64,000 nucleotides of DNA from Dallia pectoralis. Its lineage: Eukaryota > Chordata > Actinopteri > Esociformes > Umbridae. Positions 58,025 to 64,000 of this stretch are shown here, piece by piece. The stretch lies in contig CM055738.1 in NCBI GenBank assembly GCA_029465975.1, positions 186,001 through 250,000 of the forward strand. Reading direction: 5' to 3'. The translations under genes and the position numbers were made by a program. Each line of letters opens with the position of its first letter. Within the stretch, counting starts at the first letter, position 1. The notes beneath the pieces were generated by a model that saw nothing but the letters and a program-made list of their open reading frames with translations, was not told the DNA's origin and made no database searches.

Positions 58025-58706
58025 AGACCATCAGGCCCTGCCCCCTTCCCATAAATGGGCTGATACACCATGTAACTCCGGGCTGAATGAGTCAGGCCCT
58101 GCCCACTTCCCATAAATGGGCTGATACACCATGCAACTCCGGGCTGAATGAGTCAGGCCCTGCCCCCTTCCCATAAATGGGCTGATACACCATGTAACTC
58201 CAGGCTGAATGAGTCAGGCCTTGCCCCATCCCATAAATGGGCTGATACACCATGTAACTCCATGCTGAATGATTCAGGCCCTGCCCCCTTCCCATAAATG
58301 GGCTGATACACCATGTAACTCCAGTCTGAATGAGTCAGGCCCTGCCCCCTTCCCATAAATGGGCTGAAACACCATGTAACTCCGGGCTGAATGAGTCAGG
58401 CCCTGCCCCCTTCCCATAAATGGGCTGATACACCATGTAACTCCATGCTGAATGATTCAGGCCCTGCCCCCTTCCCATAAATGGGCTGATACACCATGTA
58501 ACTCCAGGCTGAATGAGTCAGGCCCTGCCCCCTTCCCATTAATGGGCTGATACACCATGTAACTCCAGGCTGAATGAGTCAGGCCCTGCCCCCTTCCCAT
58601 TAATGGGCTGATACACCATGTAACTCCAGGCTGAATGAGTCAGGCCCTGCCCCCTTCCCATAAATGGGCTGATACACCATGTAACTCCGGGCTGAATGAG
58701 TCTTAC
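58025..58706. repeat. 61-bp minisatellite with CArG box and AP-1 site per unit
   Basis: 11 copies. Each contains cttcccataaatgggctgat and atacaccatgtaactcc, and most contain gaatgagtcaggcc. CCATAAATGG (or CCATTAATGG in two units) fits the SRF-binding CArG box, and TGAGTCA is the AP-1 consensus, intact in eight junctions and TGATTCA in two. The open minus-strand frames are repeat artefacts. Confidence 0.95.
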
Positions 58707-59110
58707 TCTGGCCTTGTCCTTACTTTTTGGACAACCAACCAATCACAGTCTTCAAAAGATTGTGCATACATAGTAATGGGGTCAGATGAACGTTCTTGTC
58801 TTTTCCTTACTCAGAGTTGCTCTCAGATCGGTTCTGAATCTCTCTTAAGCTAAGACTCCTAGGTAAAAGATTTTAAGCTAAATTTTAAGCCAAAACCATG
58901 GTTCTACAACAATTTTTGAAAACAAATATTTTAAATAATTTTTCAAACATTGCACTTTTTTAGTTAATGTATTTTTTAAATTAAATTTGTCACAACCCGG
59001 CTCATAGAGAGTGACAAACAAGGGATTCCACACATTAACTTTAAAGGAGTAACAAAAGTTTATTCAATTATTCACAACATGTATCCTTTCTACAAAACAT
59101 TAACTGGAGA
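58707..59110. other. Unique AT-rich region
   Basis: No gene seen. Confidence 0.5.
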
Positions 59111-59857
59111 AGTGTGATAGTAGACATATGAGGAGTGTAATGGGAATGTATGAGTGAATGTAAGATGTGTAAGTGTTAATAGTAGACATATGAGGAGTGT
59201 AATGGAAATGTATGAGTGAATGTAAGATGTGTAAGTGTTAATAGTAGATATATGAGGAGTGTAATGGAAATGTATGAGTGAATGTAAGATGTGTAAGTGT
59301 TAATAGTAGATATATGAGGAGTGTAATGGAAATGCATGAGTGAATGTAAGATGTGTAAGTGTTAATAGTAGATATATGAGGAGTGTAATGGAAATGTATG
59401 AGTGAATGTAAGATGTGTAAGTGTTAATAGTAGATATATGAGGAGTGTAATGGAAATGTATGAGTGAATGTAAGATGTGTAAGTGTTAATAGTAGATATA
59501 TGAGGAGTGTAATGGAATTGTATGAGTGAATGTAAGATGTGTAAGTGTTAATAGTAGATATATGAGGTGTGTAATGGAAATGTATGAGTGAATGTAAGAT
59601 GTGTAAGTGTTAATAGTAGACATATGAGGAGTGTAATGGAAATGTATGAGTGAATGTAAGATGTGTAAGTGTTAATAGTAGATATATGAGGTGTGTAATG
59701 GAAATGCATGGGTCAATGTAAGATGTGTAAGTGTTAATAGTAGATATATGAGGTGTGTAATGGAAATGTATGAGTGAATATAAGATGTGTAAGTGTTAAT
59801 AGTAGACATATGAGGAGTGTAATGGAAATGCATGGGTGAATGTAAGATGTGTAAATG
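59111..59857. repeat. 62-bp minisatellite, about 12 copies
   Basis: The unit contains atatgaggagtgtaatggaa and gtgaatgtaagatgtgtaag. Confidence 0.95.
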
Positions 59858-59967
59858 TTAAAGGAATAGTTCACTTTGAAAAAAAGATTGATATGTTTTA
59901 GCTAAAACATACCTTGAGGTTAGCTAAAACATATCAAAACTTTTTTCAAAGTGAACTATCCCTTTAA
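59858..59967. mobile_element. MITE-like hairpin element, about 110 bp
   Basis: TTAAAGGAATAGTTCACTTT at the left and its near-complement at the right (aaagtgaactatccctttaa). The internal parts also pair (gatatgttttagctaaaac with its complement), so the whole element folds back. It is flanked by or starts with TTAA. It inserted at the very end of the 62-bp array. AAGGRATAGTTCAC is a recurrent terminus of fish non-autonomous DNA elements. Confidence 0.75.
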
Positions 59968-60164
59968 TAGGTGTAACTAACAAAACCAGCATTCTCTAGC
60001 AAAGTACATATCAAAATGGTGCCTGGGGAGAAATGAAGGGTGTGCGGCTGAGCACCAGGAACTCTTAATTCCTGGCTGGCAAATTCTGCATACACAAAAT
60101 AGATATTTTCATAAGATTTGAAGTAATTGTCTACGTTTTAATTTGGAAATAGCGCAATATCTGC
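59968..60164. other. Unique spacer
   Basis: Single-copy sequence; nothing recognised. Confidence 0.5.
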
Positions 60165-60788
60165 TGAATGTGTGAATATGAAACCAACTTCACCTCTGTA
60201 TCGTTATAGATGGATTGAGAAATAGTTTATTTAATGAATGTGTGAGTATGAAACCAACTTCACCTATGTATCGTTATAGATGGATTGAGAAATAGTTTAT
60301 TTAATGAATGTGTGAGTATGAAACCAACTTCACCTCTGCATCGTTATAGATGGATTGAGAAATAGTTTGTTTAATGAATGTGTGAGTATTAAACCAACTT
60401 CACCTCTGTATCGTTATAGATGGATTGAGAAATACTTTATTTAATGAATTTGTGAGTATGAAACCAACTTCACCTCAGTATCTTAATAAATGGATTGAGA
60501 ATAGTTTATTTAATGAATGTGTGAGTATGAAACCAACTTCACCTCTGTATCGTTATAGATGGATTGAGAAATAGTTTATTTAATGAATGTGTGAGTATGA
60601 AACCAACTTCACCTCTGTATCGTTATAGATGGATTGAGAAATAGTTTATTTAATGAATGTGTGAGTATGAAACCAACTTCACCTCTGTATCGTTATAGAT
60701 GATTGAGAAATAGTTTGTTTAATGAATGTGTGAGTATTAAACCAACTTCACCTCTGTATCGTTATAGATGGATTGAGAAATAGTTTCG
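60165..60788. repeat. 70-bp minisatellite, about 9 copies
   Basis: The unit contains gtgagtatgaaaccaacttc and atcgttatagatggattgag. Confidence 0.95.
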
Positions 60789-61455
60789 AGTTTCGTTTCA
60801 CTCATGAAAAGGCATGAAAGATGAGGAAACAATCAATTTGGTGATTACTGCATGAGTTTCATTTATCACATTTTGGTAAACGAAACTTGTGGAACAGCTA
60901 TATATATAGAGGACCTGGTGGTCTCATTAACATAAAACCAACTGCCCAATCTGGATGGATGAGATTCACTCAACATATCTGCAATGATTTAGGTAAATGT
61001 GAACAAATGCTTTCTTAACAATAGAGGTTACCTGTCGTTTATTTAATATTAAACATAATGTCTGGCTTACTATTGTAAACGTTTTATTTGGTTGATCAGT
61101 AAATCATTGCATGATGATAATGACTTTATTTGTCCTTATAAGCTCCGGATTCATTGGTTCCTGAATATCAAATAACATGATGACATTACCGAGCAAACAG
61201 CAGACACGGTGGGTAAAACATGTGTGTTATAGCCAAATGTGTTATTTGGGAATTATTATATTTAATGTATTACCTCTCATTACGCTGATGACTTATGTCG
61301 TTAAGCATCACTTTACCGTTTAGATATCATACTCTAAACTCTCCTGAAAAACATATATTACATTTTCAATCAGTTAAAAATTGAATAAAGAAAAATAATT
61401 TGAATATACTTCTGGTTTTGCTGAGTTGAGAAACCGTTTTAAAGGTGCAATTATA
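60789..61455. other. Unique AT-rich region, no gene
   Basis: About 670 bp of single-copy sequence; no exon recognised. Confidence 0.5.
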
Positions 61456-61765
61456 ACAGGTTTTAATGAATGTGTGGTAGGAAGTACACACTGTTGAGTA
61501 TTTAATGAATGTGTGGTAGGAAGTACACACTGTTGAGTATTTAATGAATGTGTGGTAGGAAGTACACACTGTTGAGTATTTAATGAATGTGTGGTAGGAA
61601 GTACACACTGTTGAGTATTTAATGAATGTGTGGTAGGAAGTACACGCGTTTGAGTATTTAATGAATGTGTGGTAGGAAGTACACACTGTTGAGTATTTAA
61701 TGAATGTGTGGTAGGAAGTACACGCGTTTGAGTATTTAATGAATGTGTGGTAGGAAGTACATGCC
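61456..61765. repeat. 39-bp minisatellite, about 8 copies
   Basis: The unit contains atgaatgtgtggtaggaagt and acacactgttgagtattta. Two units have acacgcgtttg instead. Confidence 0.95.
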
Positions 61766-61984
61766 GACTTGGACTCGAGTCGTACTTAAGTCATTAATAA
61801 ATTGACTTGTGACTTGACTTGCGATCTGTTCAAAAGACTTGAGACTTACTTGGACTTATAGTCATTGGACTGATGGACTCGTGCCCTTCGAAACAAAATA
61901 GCTAGCGGAAAAAGCTGTCACGCGCTGAATGTGAGCACGCGCTGAGTCTGACAGCTCAAGTGATAACAGTTAGAATGCGTGGGT
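61766..61984. mobile_element. Possible hAT-type subterminal region
   Basis: Repeated gacttg/gactcgag words (gacttggactcgagtc, tgacttgtgacttgacttg, gacttgagacttacttggac) resemble the degenerate subterminal repeats seen near fish hAT transposons. A BED-finger sequence follows at 63.0 kb, supporting this reading. No terminal inverted repeat or 8-bp duplication was located. Confidence 0.35.
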
Positions 61985-62998
61985 AACGTTAGGTGGGCTA
62001 CAAATCTCCTCAGAAGTACGGTAGGTGGGCTACAAATCTCCTCAGAAGTACGTTAGGTGGGCTACAAATCTCCTCAGAAGTACGTTAGGTGGGCTACAAA
62101 TCTCCTCAGAAGTACGTTAGGTGGGCTACAAATCTCCTCAGAAGTACGTTAGGTGGGCTACAAATCTCCTCAGAAGTACGTTAGGTGGGCTACAAATCTC
62201 CTCAGAAGTACGTTAGGTGGGCTACAAATCTCCTCAGAAGTACGTTAGGTGGGCTACAAATCTCCTCAGAAGTACGTTAGGTGGGCTACAAATCTCCTCA
62301 GAAGTACGTTAGGTGGGCTACAAATCTCCTCAGAAGTACGTTAGGTGGGCTACAAATCTCCTCAGAAGTACGTTAGGTGGGCTACAAATCTCCTCAGAAG
62401 TACGTTAGGTGGGCTACAAATCTCCTCAGAAGTACGTTAGGTGGGCTACAAATCTCCTCAGAAGTACGTTAGGTGGGCTACAAATCTCCTCAGAAGTACG
62501 TTAGGTGGGCTACAAATCTCCTCAGAAGTACGTTAGGTGGGCTACAAATCTCCTCAGAAGTACGTTAGGTGGGCTACAAATCTCCTCAGAAGTACGTTAG
62601 GTGGGCTACAAATCTCCTCAGAAGTACGTTAGGTGGGCTACAAATCTTCTCAGAAGTACGTTAGGTGGGCTACAAATCTCCTCAGAAGTACGTTAGGTGG
62701 GCTACAAATCTCCTCAGAAGTACGTTAGGTGGGCTACAAATCTCCTCAGAAGTACGTTAGGTGGGCTACAAATCTCCTCAGAAGTACGTTAGGTGGGCTA
62801 CAAATCTCCTCAGAAGTATGTTAGGTGGGCTACAAATCTCCTCAGAAGTACGTTAGGTGGGCTACAAATCTCCTCAGAAGTACGTTAGGTGGGCTACAAA
62901 TCTCCTCAGAAGTATGTTAGGTGGGCTACAAATCTCCTCAGAAGTATGTTAGGTGGGCTACAAATCTCCTCAGAAGTATGTTAGGTGGGCTACTAATC
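61985..62998. repeat. 32-bp minisatellite, about 31 copies, very homogeneous
   Basis: The unit contains gttaggtgggctacaaatct and cctcagaagtac. Copies are almost identical except the last few (tatgtt instead of tacgtt), so expansion is recent. Confidence 0.96.
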
Positions 62999-63031
62999 CC
63001 CTCAGAGAAGTGTGCAGTGCAGGAAACAAAG

Positions 63032-63415
63032 ATGGCTAGTGCAAGTTGTCAAGTTCTATTTGTAGTGTCATTTGGCTACAAAGACTTGAACATTTCTAGA
63101 AAAAAGAAGTGCTCGTTGCAAAACCTGTGGCACAACTATCAGAGATGCACCTAGCACAACTATCAGAGATGCACCTAGCACAACTATCAGAGATGCAGCT
63201 AGCACAACTATCAGAGATGCAGCTAGCACAACTATCAGAGATGCAGCTAGCACAACTATCAGAGATGCAGCTAGCACAACTATCAGAGATGCAGCTAGCA
63301 CAACTATCAGAGATGCAGCTAGCACAACTATCAGAGATGCAGCTAGCACAACTATCAGAGATGAAGCTAGCACAACTTCAAACTTGTTGAGCCATTTGAA
63401 AGGACACAGAGAGAG
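63032..63415 (+). pseudogene. BED zinc-finger (ZBED/hAT-type) sequence with octapeptide expansion
   Basis: From ATG at 63,032 one frame reads MASASCQVLFVVSFGYKD; FGYK is typical of the start of fish BED fingers. After an A6 run (63,100-63,105) the similarity moves to another frame: KRSARCKTCGTTIRDA, then about ten TTIRDA(A/P)S octapeptides, then TTSNLLSHLKGHRER. CKTCG and HLKGH supply the CxxC and HxxxH zinc ligands. Normally only about 16-20 residues separate them; here about 90 do. The frame change in a homopolymer may be a base-call error. Downstream transposase sequence is not seen. It could be a hAT relic or an exon of a domesticated gene. Confidence 0.65.
63131..63372. repeat. 24-bp minisatellite inside BED-finger sequence
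   Basis: Ten copies of cacaactatcagagatgcag plus ctag. The period is a multiple of three, so all frames on both strands remain open. Confidence 0.95.
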
Positions 63416-63429
63416 GTTAGTCAGACGTC

Positions 63430-63648
63430 AGATAGTAATTAACACAACGTTACATTAGCTAACTAATGTAGTCAATTATCTAGTAGAATGAGGTTGTGTT
63501 AGCTAACTAATGTAGTCAATTATATAGTAGAATGAGGTTGTGTTAGCTAACTAATGTAGTCAATTATCTAGTAGAATGAGGTTGTGTTAGCTAACTAATG
63601 TAGTCAATTATATAGTAGAATGAGGTTGTGTTAGCTAACTAATGTATA
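63430..63648. repeat. 44-bp minisatellite, about 5 copies
   Basis: The unit contains gttagctaactaatgtagtc and aattatctagtagaatgagg. The following 200 bp contain a two-copy duplication of gaataaggtttatttcctaa (near 63,782 and 63,825). Confidence 0.93.
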
Positions 63649-63870
63649 ACGCATGTCAAATACGTTTTAATTTGATTTTGCATTTGATCAATTAGTATTA
63701 TTTCTGCCTCGCAGACATAAAAATTAGGAGGGGATCAATACTTTTTCCATCATGGAACAGATGTAAGGATTTGACATTAGCGAATAAGGTTTATTTCCTA
63801 ACAATCCAGTTGAATGTGACATTACTGAATAAGGTTTATTTCCTAACAATTGAACTTGTTTGTCCTTCAG

Positions 63871-63958
63871 ACATGCATTTGGTGCATCTACCCCACCCTT
63901 TATTGATTACCTAAAGGACATCCTGCGGAGATATCCAGATGGAGGACAGATATTAAAG
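63871..63958 (+). CDS. Sacsin-like protein, internal exon (gene continues to the right)
   Basis: The acceptor tttgtccttcag is followed by an 88-bp exon: one base completing a split codon, then 29 codons HAFGASTPPFIDYLKDILRR and YPDGGQILK, then donor aag/gtctgt. FGxxxPPFxxYLKxILRRYPDGGQILK is the start of the sacsin repeat region, an HSP90-like ATPase fold; the family continues ELIQNADDA in the next exon. Sacsin acts in proteostasis and intermediate-filament organisation, and fish carry several sacsin-like paralogues. The first exons and the remainder are outside what can be identified. No gene symbol is given because the paralogue is not resolvable from 29 residues. Confidence 0.82.
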
Positions 63959-64000
63959 GTCTGTTTGATAATCAGTAAAAACCAATTGTTATAGGATGTT
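63959..64000 (+). other. Start of following intron, cut by window edge
   Basis: gtctgtttgataatcag follows the exon; the intron runs off the window. Confidence 0.6.

Noticed and set aside
58025..58706. Conserved small protein family from 67-codon minus-strand frames
   Set aside because: Repeated identical frames arise from the 61-bp unit, which is not a multiple of three, so each frame ends at a fixed distance.

Overview
The window is nuclear DNA of a ray-finned fish. Evidence for this: protein-coding exons bounded by GT-AG introns, teleost-type Tc1/mariner and LINE relics, a neurexophilin-2 exon, a UGT1-type UDP-glucuronosyltransferase gene and a sacsin-like exon. The species cannot be named from the sequence. 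There is no operon, RNA gene, CRISPR array or prokaryotic feature.

The dominant content is tandem repeats. By my tally of approximate boundaries, about 40 kb of the 63.5 kb of called bases lies in roughly 40 minisatellite or microsatellite arrays. Most have units of 17-70 bp, and the arrays are mostly unrelated in sequence. The largest are a 32-bp array of about 6.5 kb (5.96-12.45 kb), a 37-bp array (15.67-19.13 kb), a 34-bp array (40.98-44.12 kb) and a 68-bp array (35.79-38.69 kb). A run of 500 N (39,499-39,998) is an assembly gap.

Layout. 0-3 kb: minisatellites. 3.05-3.87 kb (minus strand): the large terminal coding exon of nxph2, with a 13-residue tandem duplication. 4-12.4 kb: two large arrays. 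13.3-15.0 kb: a LINE reverse-transcriptase scrap, then a promoter-like hairpin, a frame-disrupted gene for a P2X7-type cysteine-rich cytoplasmic ('ballast') domain, and a divergent THAP zinc-finger fragment. 15.2-22.1 kb: arrays around a GC-rich element of unknown class. 22.13-23.75 kb: a nearly intact Tc1-like transposon. 24.3-44.1 kb: arrays with short unique islands. 45.5-47.0 kb: a 25-bp array whose unit carries the nuclear-receptor half-site TGACCT, directly upstream of the UGT promoter. 47.9-55.8 kb (plus strand): a complete five-exon ugt1 gene of 540 codons, every intron of which carries tandem repeats or a transposon. 55.9-61.8 kb: arrays, a LINE fragment and a small hairpin element. 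61.8-63.4 kb: a probable hAT-related region with a BED-finger sequence expanded by an octapeptide minisatellite. 63.87-63.96 kb: the first visible exon of a sacsin-like gene that runs off the right edge.

The most interesting signal is that pieces of the UGT gene have become tandem repeats. Five 56-bp copies of 'intron-3 splice acceptor plus first bases of exon 4' precede the true exon 4, and the TAG of each following acceptor is an in-frame stop. Separately, the 68-bp array at 35.8-38.7 kb is built from 'intron-2 acceptor plus first 14 bases of exon 3' of the same gene, about 40 copies on the same strand and about 9 kb upstream of exon 1. Other arrays multiply transcription-factor-like motifs: CArG plus AP-1 at 58.0-58.7 kb, TGACCT at 45.5-47.0 kb, TAATTA at 41-44 kb. 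No function can be shown from sequence alone.
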